Shown here piece by piece: positions 16,117 through 25,019 of a DNA stretch of 64,000 bases. Both the position numbers and the translations under genes were made by a program. The stretch is from Actinomycetes bacterium (GTDB lineage: Bacteria > Actinomycetota > Acidimicrobiia > Acidimicrobiales > RAAP-2). The stretch covers positions 62,001 through 126,000 of the forward strand of contig JAJXZW010000001.1 of the NCBI GenBank assembly GCA_021779855.1. The letters are read 5' to 3'. The notes beneath the pieces were generated by a model. That model was not told where the DNA came from and made no database searches. It worked only from the letters and a program-made list of their open reading frames with translations. The first letter of the stretch is position 1; every line of letters begins with the position of its first letter.

Positions 16117-16566
16117 ATGCCCGACAACTCGATCACCGTGGTGGGCAACATCACCCGGGACCCCGAACTGAAGTTCCTCAACAGCGGCCAGGCGGCGGTG
16201 CGCCTGTCGGTGGCGGTGAACCGTCGCTGGCAGAACCGCCAGACCCAGGAGTGGGAGGAGCGCGTCTCCTACTTCGAGGTCGCCGGCTACGGCGCCATGG
16301 CCGAGAACGCGGCGAACTCGCTGACCAAGGGCACCCGCGTCATCGTCACCGGCCGGCTCGAGCAGCGCAGCTGGGAGACCGAGAGCGGCGAGAAGCGCTC
16401 GATCGTCGAGATCAACGCCGACGAGATCGCCCCCTCGCTGCGCTTCGCCACCGCGGTCGTGACCAAGATCCCCCGCGGCGAGGGCGGCGGCTACTCGGCG
16501 CCCGAGCGCTCCACCCCGCGGCCCAACGGGCCCACGACCTACAACTTCGACGAGGAGCCCTTCTAA
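16117..16566 (+). CDS. ssb: single-stranded DNA-binding protein
   Basis: A 149-residue SSB with an OB fold ([56 protein letters not shown]) and a flexible tail ending in NFDEEPF, which matches the acidic protein-interaction tip. It protects single-stranded DNA and recruits replication and repair proteins. AAGGAGAG precedes the ATG, and its TAA shares one base with the rpsR ATG. Confidence 0.96.
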   Translation: MPDNSITVVGNITRDPELKFLNSGQAAVRLSVAVNRRWQNRQTQEWEERVSYFEVAGYGAMAENAANSLTKGTRVIVTGRLEQRSWETESGEKRSIVEINADEIAPSLRFATAVVTKIPRGEGGGYSAPERSTPRPNGPTTYNFDEEPF

Positions 16567-17012
16567 TGCCCCGGATCAACAACCCCAAGCCCCCCAAGCG
16601 CGCGCCCAAGGTGGACACGCGCCGCGGGGTGAAGAAGAAGCCCTGCGCCTTCTGCCAGCACGGCGTCGACCGCGTCGACTACAAGGACCTGGCCCAGCTG
16701 CGCAAGTACATCTCGGACCGGGGCAAGATCCGTGGACGCAAGGTGTCGGGCAACTGCCAGCAGCACCAGCGCGACGTCTCCGAGGCGATCAAGACGGCCC
16801 GCGAGCTCGCCCTGCTGCCCTACACCCAGCGCACGGTGACCGAGCGCCGTGGTCGCGGCGGCGGCCGGGGCGGGCGCCCGCCGCGCGGGGAGTCCGCCGA
16901 GGCGACCGAGTCCGCGTCGGTGCCGTCGGCCGAGCTCATGGAGGACGCCTCGGTCGCCGAGGCGGTCCTCGAGTCGGTGGCCGAGGCCGCGGACGACGGG
17001 GGTGAGCGATGA
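16566..17012 (+). CDS. rpsR: 30S ribosomal protein S18 with long C-terminal extension
   Basis: The first 80 or so residues are a complete zinc-type S18: [10 protein letters not shown], then [18 protein letters not shown] and the second Cys/His group in [10 protein letters not shown], ending ALLPYTQR. Normal bacterial S18 stops about there. This protein has 148 residues because the frame continues through an Arg/Gly block ([15 protein letters not shown]) and an acidic, Ala/Ser/Glu-rich tail. The tail has no recognised domain. The gene overlaps ssb by one base and rplI as ATGA, so the length is fixed by the operon and is not a missed stop in an intergenic gap. Confidence 0.93.
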   Translation: MPRINNPKPPKRAPKVDTRRGVKKKPCAFCQHGVDRVDYKDLAQLRKYISDRGKIRGRKVSGNCQQHQRDVSEAIKTARELALLPYTQRTVTERRGRGGGRGGRPPRGESAEATESASVPSAELMEDASVAEAVLESVAEAADDGGER

Positions 17013-17455
17013 GGGTCCTGCTGCGCACCGACGTGGCCGGACTGGGGCGTCGCGGCGACATCGTCGCGGTGCGGCCCGGCTACGCCCGCAACTTCCTGCT
17101 GCCCTCGGGGGCGGCCCTCGTGGCGAGCGACGCGACCGAGGCCCAGGCCACGGCCATGCGCAAGGCTCGCGACCTGCTCGACGCGAAGAGCCGGGACGCG
17201 GCCCTGACCCAGAAGGCGACGATCGAGGCGGCCACCCTCACCCTCGAGGCCCGGGCCGCCCAGAACGGCCGGTTGTTCGGGTCGGTGACCGAGGGCGACG
17301 TCGCCGACGCGTTGCGCCGGGCGACCGGGGTGGCCCTCGACCGCCACCAGATCCGCATGGGCGAGCACCTGAAGGAGGTCGGCCCGGCCACCGTTGAGGC
17401 CTTCCTCTTCGACGGGGTGGTCGCCACCGTCTCGGTGGAGGTCGTCGCGAAGTAG
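17009..17455 (+). CDS. rplI: 50S ribosomal protein L9
   Basis: A 148-residue L9 of normal length. The N-terminal rRNA-binding domain reads [30 protein letters not shown] with P and G residues of the L9 signature, followed by the long connecting helix and the C-terminal domain ([17 protein letters not shown]). It starts on the rpsR stop (ATGA). A strong hairpin follows 15 bases after the stop. Confidence 0.97.
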   Translation: MRVLLRTDVAGLGRRGDIVAVRPGYARNFLLPSGAALVASDATEAQATAMRKARDLLDAKSRDAALTQKATIEAATLTLEARAAQNGRLFGSVTEGDVADALRRATGVALDRHQIRMGEHLKEVGPATVEAFLFDGVVATVSVEVVAK

Positions 17456-17470
17456 CGCGACCCAGCCGAC

Positions 17471-17502
17471 GCGAGCGCCGGGGCTAGGCCCCGGCGGCTC
17501 GC
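17471..17502 (+). terminator. hairpin after rplI
   Basis: An eight-bp perfect GC stem (17477-17484 with 17488-17495, loop TAG) extends by six more pairs (17471-17476 with 17497-17502) across a single bulged G. No T run follows, so it is probably a T-less terminator or an mRNA-end stabiliser separating the ribosomal operon from dnaB. Confidence 0.6.
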
Positions 17503-17603
17503 GTCACAGGGCCGGTCCACAATCGTCGCGTGGCCGTCCACAGGAAAAGCGCAGCCTCTGCGTCTTGTGCTGCACATGGCCCCTCGGCGACCGTTGGAGA
17601 CCT

Positions 17604-18965
17604 ATGACCCAGACCGACACCCCGCGGACCACGTCGCCGGGCGGGCGGGTCCCGCCGCACGCGCTCGAGGCCGAGGAGTCGCTCATCGGCGCGATGCTGC
17701 TGTCGCCCGAGGCCGTCTCGGTGGCCTACGAGACCGTCACCGCCGAGGACTTCTACCGTCCCCTGCACGGCCAGATCTTCTCGGCCGTCGTGGCGCTCGC
17801 CCACGCCGGCGAACCCGTCGACTACGTGACGGTCCAGGCCAAGCTCCACGAGCACGGGGCGGTCGGGGTGGAGCTCGCGCTGTTGAGCTCGCTGCAGATG
17901 AACACGCCCTCGGTGGCGAACGCCCAGCACTACGCCGAGCTGGTGCGCGAGAAGTCCCAGCAGCGCAAGCTCATCGCCGCCGCGGGCGAGATCATGGACG
18001 ACGCCTACCAGGCGACCGACGACGTGGTGGGGCTCATCGACGAGGCCGAGCGAAAGATCAACGCGATCGGCGACGAGCGCAAGATCGACTCGGTCTCGCC
18101 GCTCCAGCGCCTGCTGCTCGCCGAGGCCGACATCCTCGAGCAGCGCGGCGAGACCCGGGGCCAGCTGAACGGGCTGTCCACGGGGTACCACGCCCTCGAC
18201 GCCGTCCTCCAGGGCCTCCAGCCGAGCTCGATGACGATCGTCGGGGCCCGCCCGGCCACCGGGAAGACGGCCTTCGCGCTGGGGATACTCATCCACGTCG
18301 GGGCCGTCGTCGGCCGGCCGGCGCTCTTCTTCTCGCTCGAGATGAGCCGCCAGGAGCTGGCCGAGCGCATCCTCGCGTCGACCGCGCGCATCGACTCGTC
18401 TAAGCTGCGCACGGGCGACCTCTCCGAGGCGGACTGGAACCGGGCCCACGAGGCCTTCAGCTTCCTCCAGTCGGCCAAGGTCTTCATCGACGACAACCCG
18501 AGCCTCACCGTGATGGACGTGCGCGCCCGGGCGCGGCGCATCAAGCAGCAGAACGGTGACCTCGGGATCGTCATCATCGACTACCTGCAGCTGATGAGCA
18601 GCCGTGGCCGGGCCGAGAACCGCCAGGTCGAGGTGGCCGAGATGAGCCGGTCGCTCAAGATCCTCGCCCGCGAGCTCGAGTGCCCGGTGGTGGCCCTCAG
18701 CCAGCTGAGCCGCAAGCTCGAAGAGCGCGCCGACAAGCGCCCGATGATGTCGGACCTGCGCGAGTCGGGCTCGCTCGAGCAGGACGCCGACGTGGTCCTG
18801 TTCCTCTTCCGTCCCGAGATCTACGGCGACGTCCCCAACGACCAGAAGGCCGACGCCGAGGTCATCGTCGGCAAGAACCGCAACGGCCCGACCCGCACCG
18901 CCCACCTGACCTGGCGCGGGGAGTTCGCCCGCTTCGACAACGTGGCCGACCTCACGGCCATTTAG
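17604..18965 (+). CDS. dnaB: replicative DNA helicase DnaB
   Basis: A 453-residue hexameric helicase. The N-terminal domain starts VPPHALEAEESLIGAML, the Walker A motif is GARPATGKTAF, Walker B is IVIIDYLQLM, and SRKLEERADKRPMMSDLRESGSLEQDAD is split over the conserved C-terminal motifs with the arginine finger region. No intein interrupts any of these, unlike several actinobacterial dnaB genes. The ATG at 17604 has only GGAGACC upstream; an in-frame extension into rplI lacks homology. Confidence 0.95.
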   Translation: MTQTDTPRTTSPGGRVPPHALEAEESLIGAMLLSPEAVSVAYETVTAEDFYRPLHGQIFSAVVALAHAGEPVDYVTVQAKLHEHGAVGVELALLSSLQMNTPSVANAQHYAELVREKSQQRKLIAAAGEIMDDAYQATDDVVGLIDEAERKINAIGDERKIDSVSPLQRLLLAEADILEQRGETRGQLNGLSTGYHALDAVLQGLQPSSMTIVGARPATGKTAFALGILIHVGAVVGRPALFFSLEMSRQELAERILASTARIDSSKLRTGDLSEADWNRAHEAFSFLQSAKVFIDDNPSLTVMDVRARARRIKQQNGDLGIVIIDYLQLMSSRGRAENRQVEVAEMSRSLKILARELECPVVALSQLSRKLEERADKRPMMSDLRESGSLEQDADVVLFLFRPEIYGDVPNDQKADAEVIVGKNRNGPTRTAHLTWRGEFARFDNVADLTAI

Positions 18966-19068
18966 GGAGACCCCGGGAGTTGTCCCCGCGTTGGGGCGGC
19001 GCAGGCCCCGTTGTGGGGCCCAGTACATACAGTTCACTCCCGTCGGCCTTGGACCGAGGGAGAGGGTC

Positions 19069-19485
19069 ATGGATGAGCATGCGGGTGCCCGACGCTCGCG
19101 ACCTCCGCGCGTCCTCGTCCTCGCGGTGGCGGCGGGTCTCGTCGCCGTCGCGGCCGGCGTCGCCGTCGTCGTGTCCGGGGCCGGCGGGACCGGCGCCTGC
19201 GCCCCCGCGGGCGCGCGCCTGGGCGCCGCCGGCGGCTGCCTGCACTCGGCCCTGACCCTCCTCGTGGGCCTCGCGCTCGTGGTCGCCGGGCTGGTGCTGA
19301 TCGTGCTCGGCGGCGCCCGTGGCCGGCGCGCGACGCGCCTCGAGCGGCGCGGGGAGTACCGATCGGTCCCGCGCTCGTGGGCGCCCACCACCTACGTCGT
19401 GCGCTCCGCGGGGGCCGACCACCGGGCGGGGGCCGACCACCGGGCGGGGGCCGACCACCGGACGGGGGGCTCCTCGCTCAGTTGA
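19069..19485 (+). CDS. hypothetical two-helix membrane protein with repeat tail
   Basis: A 138-residue protein of unknown function. A short basic N-terminus (RRSRPPR) precedes a first transmembrane helix, then a short loop with a Cys pair (GACAPAGARLGAAGGC), a second helix (LLVGLALVVAGLVLIVLGG) and a cytoplasmic tail. The tail ends in three copies of GADHRA-like units coded by an 18-bp tandem repeat. GAGGGAGAGGG precedes the ATG. It converges on marP with an eight-base overlap. Confidence 0.65.
   Translation: MDEHAGARRSRPPRVLVLAVAAGLVAVAAGVAVVVSGAGGTGACAPAGARLGAAGGCLHSALTLLVGLALVVAGLVLIVLGGARGRRATRLERRGEYRSVPRSWAPTTYVVRSAGADHRAGADHRAGADHRTGGSSLS
19408..19461 (+). repeat. three tandem copies of an 18-bp in-frame repeat
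   Basis: The unit GCGGGGGCCGACCACCGG occurs three times without mismatch and lies in frame at the 3' end of the membrane-protein gene, giving repeated GADHR(A). Perfect identity suggests recent slippage expansion. Confidence 0.9.
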
Positions 19486-20626
19486 GGCACGCGCCGGTCG
19501 GGACCGGCCGGGCGCCCACGTGGGCGAGCAGGGGCGCGAGGACCGAGACCGGGATGGCGTAGCCGGTGGCGGGCTGGCTCGCCGACAGGGACTCGACGAC
19601 CGCCGCCGCCCGCCCGCCCGCGAGCACCGGGCTGCCGGAGTTGCCCGGCTCCACGCGCGCCTCGAGGACGTAGAAGGTCCGGGTCCCCAGGTGGCCGCCG
19701 TAGATGTCGCGGCTCAGCGCGGTGGTCGGGCCCTCCATGTAGGCCGGGGTGAGGGTGCGCGCGGCGTCGAGCGGGAAGCCGACGACGTCGAGGCGCTGGC
19801 CGCGGGACGGGGTCGCGCGCGAGAGCGCCAGGGGCGCGCCGGCGCGGGCCACGCGCAGCAGGGCGAGGTCGTCGCTGGCGTCGTAGGCGACGACCGTGGC
19901 CGGGGCGCCGCCGGCGGTGACGTGGCGGTGGCCGGCCACGACGTGGGCGTTGGTCACGGCGATCGTCGGACGCACGTAGAACGCGGTGCCCTCCGACGCG
20001 TTCGCGCAACCCCCCGTCGCGAGGACCTTCACCACGCCCGGCGGGCCACCGACGGGGCTGCGCGAGGCCGGCAGGCGGGTGAGCGCCACCGGCGGCGTGA
20101 GCGTCGGGGCGATGACCTCGGCGAAGATCGCCGGGAGGTCGGCCTGGCGCAGCAGGGTCTGGACCCGCTGCTCGACCGCGGGCAGGGGCGGCATGACGCG
20201 GTCGATCGCCCGCAGGATCGCCGAGCCCTGGACCTGGGCGGCGACCGAGCCCCAGGTCGTGGAGGCGAGCAGCCCGGCGACCAGCCAGCAGCCGACGAGG
20301 GCCGAGGCGGCCCCGACCAGCACCCCGCCGACCCGGTCGACGACGCCCAGGTGGATCGTGTGCAGGGCCCGGGAGAAGAACCCGCCGAGGACTCGGCCGG
20401 CGATCCCGCACAGCACCGTCCCGACCCCGACGATGACGAGCGCCACCACCGGGCGGGCGACCCCGTGGGTGATCCGGCTCGAGAGGGAGGGGGCGAGCGC
20501 CGCCATCGCGAAGAAGCCGATGGCCAGTCCGGCCACGTGGAGCACCCGGGTGATGGCGCCGTCGGCCCAGCCGGTTATCGCGGCCAGGATCACCAGCACG
20601 GCGATGATCAGGTCGAACCAGTTCAC
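19478..20626 (-). CDS. MarP-like CvpA-domain membrane serine protease
   Basis: A 382-residue protein with an N-terminal CvpA-type domain of about four transmembrane helices (WFDLIIAVLVILAAITGW, then VGGVLVGAASALVGCWLVAG), followed by a trypsin-like protease domain. The catalytic triad is readable: His in TNAHVVAG, Asp in DLALLRV, Ser in EPGNSGSPV. Two cysteines, in GGCAN and the C-terminal TGACLN, could make a stabilising disulfide. This is the layout of M. tuberculosis MarP (Rv3671c), a periplasmic protease needed for acid resistance by processing a cell-wall hydrolase. The GTG start is immediately before the first helix. Confidence 0.88.
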   Translation of the reverse strand: MNWFDLIIAVLVILAAITGWADGAITRVLHVAGLAIGFFAMAALAPSLSSRITHGVARPVVALVIVGVGTVLCGIAGRVLGGFFSRALHTIHLGVVDRVGGVLVGAASALVGCWLVAGLLASTTWGSVAAQVQGSAILRAIDRVMPPLPAVEQRVQTLLRQADLPAIFAEVIAPTLTPPVALTRLPASRSPVGGPPGVVKVLATGGCANASEGTAFYVRPTIAVTNAHVVAGHRHVTAGGAPATVVAYDASDDLALLRVARAGAPLALSRATPSRGQRLDVVGFPLDAARTLTPAYMEGPTTALSRDIYGGHLGTRTFYVLEARVEPGNSGSPVLAGGRAAAVVESLSASQPATGYAIPVSVLAPLLAHVGARPVPTGACLN

Positions 20627-20678
20627 GGCCGCAGCGTAAACCAGCGAGTGGCGCGGCGCTCGCGGTGGTCGGGCCGGT

Positions 20679-21455
20679 CTACTTGGGCTGCATGCGGATG
20701 CCGGCGTCGAGGCGGATCGACTCGGCGTTCATGTAGCTGTTGGCGAGCAGCTCCACGGCCAGGCTGGCGAACTCGTCGCTGTGGCCGAGCCGCTTGGGGA
20801 AGAGCACGCCCGTGCCCAGGCGGGCCTTGAACTCCTCGCTGGCCGGTCCCGAGCCGTAGATCGGGGTGTCGATCAGTCCGGGCAGGATCGTGTTGACCCG
20901 GATCCCCACGACGGCGAGGTCGCGCGCGAGAGGCAGGGTGAGTCCGACGACCCCACCCTTGGAGGAGGAGTAGGCGACCTGGCCGATCTGACCGTCCTCG
21001 GCCGCGACCGACGCGGTGTTGACGATGGCGCCGCGCGCGCCGTCGGCGTCGGGCTCGTTGTGGCTCATCGCCGTCGCCGCGAGCCGGCAGACGTTGAAGG
21101 TGCCCACGAGGTTGATCTCGATGACCTTGCGGTAGAGGTCGAGGTCGTGGGCCGAGGCGTACTCGCCGTCCTTGCCGATCGTGCGCGTCGCCCAGCCGAT
21201 CCCGGCGCAGTTCACGACCGAGCGCAGCGGGCCACGGGCCCGCGCGGCCTCGATCGCCGCGATGACCTGGTCGGTGTCGGTGACGTCGCAGCGGGCGAAG
21301 GCGCCGCCGATCTCGGCCGCCAGCGCCCCGCCGGCCGCGTCGTTGAGGTCGGCCACCACGACGGCGACCCCGCGGGCCGCGAGCGCGCGCGCGGTGGCCT
21401 CACCGAGTCCCGACGCGCCGCCGGTGACGATGGCCGAGGTGTTCGAGAGTTCCAT
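20679..21455 (-). CDS. short-chain dehydrogenase/reductase (3-hydroxyacyl-CoA dehydrogenase type)
   Basis: A 258-residue SDR. The cofactor motif [16 protein letters not shown], the NAG-like [10 protein letters not shown] and the catalytic YSSSK after a conserved serine (VNTASVAA) are present. The sequence near the C-terminus, [17 protein letters not shown] in mostly conserved form, and [15 protein letters not shown] are typical of type-II 3-hydroxyacyl-CoA dehydrogenases (HSD10-like). It probably oxidises 3-hydroxyacyl-CoA with NAD, but substrate cannot be fixed from motifs. It is monocistronic; AGGACC precedes the ATG. Confidence 0.85.
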   Translation of the reverse strand: MELSNTSAIVTGGASGLGEATARALAARGVAVVVADLNDAAGGALAAEIGGAFARCDVTDTDQVIAAIEAARARGPLRSVVNCAGIGWATRTIGKDGEYASAHDLDLYRKVIEINLVGTFNVCRLAATAMSHNEPDADGARGAIVNTASVAAEDGQIGQVAYSSSKGGVVGLTLPLARDLAVVGIRVNTILPGLIDTPIYGSGPASEEFKARLGTGVLFPKRLGHSDEFASLAVELLANSYMNAESIRLDAGIRMQPK

Positions 21456-21590
21456 GGTCCTCCAGTCCGCCCCGGGAGGGGCCGCTAGAGAGTCAAGCAG
21501 ACCCGACGGGGGGCCGAGATCGCTCGGCCCACCGCGCGTCATCGCCCGCCCGCCGTCGGCTCGCCCCACGGGACCGGTCGGCTCGCCCCC

Positions 21591-21596
21591 TAGCGT
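21591..21596 (+). promoter_or_regulatory. -10-like element just before rlmN
   Basis: TAGCGT ends six bases before the GTG start of rlmN and no Shine-Dalgarno intervenes, so the transcript is probably leaderless. No clear -35 was seen. Confidence 0.33.
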
Positions 21597-21602
21597 GGGA
21601 CG

Positions 21603-22637
21603 GTGACCTCGCTCTACGGACTGACCCGCGACGAGCTCGCCGAGGCGCTCGCCGGCGAGCCCCCCTACCGGGCGGACCAGCTGTGGCGGGGCCTCTGGGC
21701 CGAGGGCCGTCCCCTCGGTGAGGTGACGACGGTGCCGCGGGCCCTGCGGGAGCGCCTGGCCGCCGCGCATCCCCCCGCGCTGACCCCGGTCGAGGAGGTC
21801 GTGAGCGACCGGGGCGGCACGCGCAAGTGGCTCTTCGCCCTGGCTGACGGCGCGACGATCGAGACCGTCCTCATGCACTACGACGACCGGGTGACCGTGT
21901 GCGTCTCCTCCCAGGCCGGCTGCGCGATGGGCTGCACGTTCTGCGCGACCGGTCAGGCCGGCTTCACCCGGCAGCTCACCCTGGGTGAGGTGCTCGAGCA
22001 GGTCGTCGTGGCCCGGCGCGAGGCCCGTCCGGCGCGCCTGTCCAACGTCGTCCTCATGGGGATGGGCGAGCCCCTCGCCAACTACGCGGTGACCGTCGGC
22101 GCGCTGCGGCGCCTCGCGGGCGACGTCGGCCTCTCGGCCCGGCACCTCACCGTCTCGACCGTCGGGGTGGCACCGGCCATGGAGCGCCTCGCCGCCGAGG
22201 GTCTCCCGGTGACCCTGGCCCTCTCGCTGCACGCGGCGAACGACGCCACCCGCGACGAACTGGTGCCGCTCAACCGTCGCTACCCGCTCGAGCGGCTCTT
22301 CGCCGCGGCCACCACGTGGGTCGAGCGCACGCGGCGCCGCCTCAGCCTGGAGTGGGCGCTCATCGACGGGGTCAACGACACCGACGCCGCGCTGGCCGAA
22401 CTGGTGGACTTCGCCGCGCCGCTCGCGGCGCACGTGAACCTCATTCCGCTGAACCCCACGCCGGGCTTCCTCGTGCGGGGCTCTCGGCCCGAGCGCGTGG
22501 CGGCCTTCCGCGACGGTCTCCTCGCGCGCGGGGTGAACGCCACGGTGCGCAACACGCGGGGCCGCTCCATCACGGCCGCGTGCGGGCAGCTGGCCCAGGT
22601 GAGCCGGGGCCGGCGCGTGGCCCTGCGCCGCCGTTAG
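21603..22637 (+). CDS. rlmN: 23S rRNA (adenine-C2) methyltransferase RlmN
   Basis: A 344-residue radical SAM enzyme that methylates A2503 of 23S rRNA and A37 of some tRNAs. The N-terminal helical domain contains PYRADQLWRGLWAEG, the radical SAM cluster motif is CAMGCTFC, and GMGEPLANY and the methyl-carrying cysteine region (VRNTRGRSITAACGQL) are present. Length and order are normal. It overlaps the convergent MFS gene by three bases of stop codon. Confidence 0.95.
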   Translation: MTSLYGLTRDELAEALAGEPPYRADQLWRGLWAEGRPLGEVTTVPRALRERLAAAHPPALTPVEEVVSDRGGTRKWLFALADGATIETVLMHYDDRVTVCVSSQAGCAMGCTFCATGQAGFTRQLTLGEVLEQVVVARREARPARLSNVVLMGMGEPLANYAVTVGALRRLAGDVGLSARHLTVSTVGVAPAMERLAAEGLPVTLALSLHAANDATRDELVPLNRRYPLERLFAAATTWVERTRRRLSLEWALIDGVNDTDAALAELVDFAAPLAAHVNLIPLNPTPGFLVRGSRPERVAAFRDGLLARGVNATVRNTRGRSITAACGQLAQVSRGRRVALRRR

Positions 22638-23866
22638 GGGTCGACGAGGGTCGTCTCGCGCCAGAAGTGGGGTCGCCAGCGCAACAGCGCGAGCACCCCG
22701 ACGACGCAGAGCAGGCCGCCCGAGACGATCGAGAACTCGGTGGAGCTGAGCGAGGCCACCGTGCCCGACTCGAGGTCGCCCAGGCGGGGCCCGCCGGTCA
22801 CGACGGCCATCTGGATCGACGAGACGCGGCTGCGGAAGTCGTCGGTGATCGAGGTCTGCAGGATCGTGTTGCGCAGCACCGTCGAGATGACATCCATCGC
22901 TCCGGCGACCGCGAGGCAGATCACGCCCACGAGGACCACGTGCACCACCCCGAAGAGGGCCATCGCCGCCCCCCAGGCCAGCACTACGAGGGTCACCAGC
23001 CGGCCGCGGCGCCGGACCTTGGCCATCCAGCCGGTGAAGACCGCCATCACCAGGGCGCCGGCGCCCGGGGAGGCGTAGAGGAGGCCGAGGGTCTCGGCCC
23101 CCCCGTGGTAGAGGTGGGTGGTGACGGCGGGGAAGAGCGCCCGCGGCAGGCCGAAGACCATCGCGTTCAGGTCCACCAGGTAGACGGCCTGGACGAGCGG
23201 GTGCGCTCGCACGTAGCGGAATCCCTGGCCGATCGCGGGAATCGTGCGCAGGCCCTCGTGGGCGCCCTGGGGCGGCATCGGGTGCATCAGCCACGTCGCC
23301 ACCACCAGCGCGAAGAAGGTGGCGGCGTCGATCAGGTAGCACCACGCGAGCCCGGTCGTCGCGACGAGGACGCCGGCGAGGCCGGGCCCGACGACCGTCG
23401 CGCCGTTGATGATGACCTGGTTGAGGCTGAAGGCGGCCACCAGCTCGTCGGGCGCGACGAGCGACGGGATGACCGCGGTGCGCAGCGGACCCGACAGGCC
23501 GGCCAGGCCGGCCGCGAGCGCCGGCATCACGACGACGACCCAGAACGCGGGGTGGTTCCCGAGCGTGTTGAGCCCGAGGGCGAGGCTGGTGAGCCCGAGC
23601 AGCCCGGACGCGCCCACGAGCAGCGCGCGCCGGTCGAGGCGGTCGCCCAGGGCCCCGCCCCACAGGGATCCGGCGATGAGGAAGGGGAGCTGGATGAAGC
23701 TGACCAGCCCCACCCACAGGCTCGAGCCGGTGATGCGGTACACCTGGTAGGCGATGGCGACGACGGTGAGGTTACTGCCAAGTAGCGAGACGAGCTGGCC
23801 GAGGAAGAGCAGCCGGAAGTCCCGGCTCGTGCGCAGTGGCCGCACGTCGACGAGGAGGCGAGCCAC
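22634..23866 (-). CDS. MFS transporter (EntS-like exporter type)
   Basis: A 410-residue major facilitator protein with about 12 hydrophobic segments. It opens with LRTSRDFRLLFLGQLVSLLGSN, and GGALGDRLDRRALLV is the loop 2-3 signature of the family. The type is usually labelled enterobactin/macrolide exporter-like; the substrate is unknown. The GTG at 23866 is chosen because the longer frame would run into the divergent E1alpha gene and adds residues with no transporter similarity. Confidence 0.82.
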   Translation of the reverse strand: MARLLVDVRPLRTSRDFRLLFLGQLVSLLGSNLTVVAIAYQVYRITGSSLWVGLVSFIQLPFLIAGSLWGGALGDRLDRRALLVGASGLLGLTSLALGLNTLGNHPAFWVVVVMPALAAGLAGLSGPLRTAVIPSLVAPDELVAAFSLNQVIINGATVVGPGLAGVLVATTGLAWCYLIDAATFFALVVATWLMHPMPPQGAHEGLRTIPAIGQGFRYVRAHPLVQAVYLVDLNAMVFGLPRALFPAVTTHLYHGGAETLGLLYASPGAGALVMAVFTGWMAKVRRRGRLVTLVVLAWGAAMALFGVVHVVLVGVICLAVAGAMDVISTVLRNTILQTSITDDFRSRVSSIQMAVVTGGPRLGDLESGTVASLSSTEFSIVSGGLLCVVGVLALLRWRPHFWRETTLVDP

Positions 23867-23951
23867 GCCGACACTGTACGAGCCCGCGCCGGAAGAGCCC
23901 GAGGGGAGCGCGAGTAAGGTGACCCGGGGCAGCGTTGACCAAGGAGGGTCG

Positions 23952-25019
23952 ATGATCGGCGAGGAGTTGGTCCAGTTGCTGACGCCCGAAGGCGAGCGCG
24001 TCAGCCATCCCGAGTACGAGTCGTCGCTCACCAACGACCAGATCGTCTCGTACTACCGCGACATGGTGATCGTGCGGCGCCTCTGCACGGAGTCGACCTC
24101 TCTCCAGCGCCAGGGCCAGCTCGCGCTGTGGGCCCCCATCCAGGGCCAGGAGGCCGCCCAGATCGGCGCCGGCCGGGCGCTCCAGCCGATGGACTTCACG
24201 TTCCCGACGTACCGCGAGCACGGCATCGCGTGGTGCCGGGGCGTGCCGCCCGCGGACATGCTGCGTCTCTTCCGGGCGACCTCCAACGGGGGGTGGGACC
24301 CCCAGAAGTACCGGCACTCGGTGCCGACGGTCGTGCTGGGCAACCAGGCCCTGCACGCGGTCGGCTACGCCATGGGCGTCCAGCGCGACGGCGCCGAGGA
24401 GGCCGTGATGGCCTTCTTCGGCGACGGCGCCTCCTCCCAGGGCGACGTGCTGGAGTCGTTCGTGTGGGCGTCGAGCTACAACGCGCCGATCGTGCTGTTC
24501 TGTCAGAACAACCAGTGGGGGATCTCGACGCCGATGTCGGTCCAGTCCAAGATCCCCCTCTACCACCGCGCCCACGGCTTCGGCTTCCCCGGCGTGCGGG
24601 TCGACGGCAACGACCTGCTCGCGGTGTACGAGGTGACCAAGCGGGCCCTCGACAACGCGCGCGAGGGCGGGGGCCCGACGCTCGTCGAGGCCTACACCTA
24701 CCGACTCGGCGCCCACACGACCTCCGACGACCCGACGCGCTACCGCATCGACGCCGAGGTCGAGGTCTGGCGCCATCGCGACCCCATCGAGCGGGTGAAG
24801 GCGCTGCTCGTGCGCGAGGGCACCGTCAAGGCGAGCTACTTCGACGAGGTGGCCGAGGAGGCCGAGGGGATCGCCCTCCAGCTGCGCGAGGACGTCCTCG
24901 CCATGGGCAAGCCCGACCCGATCACGATCTTCGACCACGTCTACGCCGACGAGCACCCCCTCATCGACGAGGGTCGGCGCGAGATGGTCGAGCTGGGCGT
25001 AGCGGGAGGCGGTCACTGA
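23952..25019 (+). CDS. 2-oxoacid dehydrogenase E1 component, alpha subunit
   Basis: A 355-residue thiamine-diphosphate-dependent subunit. The ThDP motif is visible as FFGDGASSQGDVLES ending at the QNNQWGIS segment, and the phosphorylation-loop-like RLGAHTTSDDPTRYR identifies the pyruvate/branched-chain E1alpha family. It decarboxylates a 2-oxoacid and passes the acyl group to E2. A perfect AAGGAGGG precedes the ATG. It shares one base with the E1beta gene. Whether the substrate is pyruvate or a branched-chain oxoacid is not decidable here; the separate alpha/beta subunits lean to the latter. Confidence 0.92.
   Translation: MIGEELVQLLTPEGERVSHPEYESSLTNDQIVSYYRDMVIVRRLCTESTSLQRQGQLALWAPIQGQEAAQIGAGRALQPMDFTFPTYREHGIAWCRGVPPADMLRLFRATSNGGWDPQKYRHSVPTVVLGNQALHAVGYAMGVQRDGAEEAVMAFFGDGASSQGDVLESFVWASSYNAPIVLFCQNNQWGISTPMSVQSKIPLYHRAHGFGFPGVRVDGNDLLAVYEVTKRALDNAREGGGPTLVEAYTYRLGAHTTSDDPTRYRIDAEVEVWRHRDPIERVKALLVREGTVKASYFDEVAEEAEGIALQLREDVLAMGKPDPITIFDHVYADEHPLIDEGRREMVELGVAGGGH

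Noticed and set aside
17604-18965. Intein in dnaB
   Set aside because: Actinobacterial dnaB genes often carry one, but all motifs are contiguous and the length is normal.
19408-19461. CRISPR-like repeat
   Set aside because: Units are directly adjacent with no spacers and are in frame with a gene.
21456-23717. Long minus-strand extension upstream of the SDR
   Set aside because: It is antisense to rlmN and out of frame with the MFS gene; the SDR homology begins at 21455 with a good start.
23867-24034. Longer start for the MFS transporter
   Set aside because: It would overlap the ribosome binding site and first codons of the divergent E1alpha gene, and the extra residues are not transporter-like.
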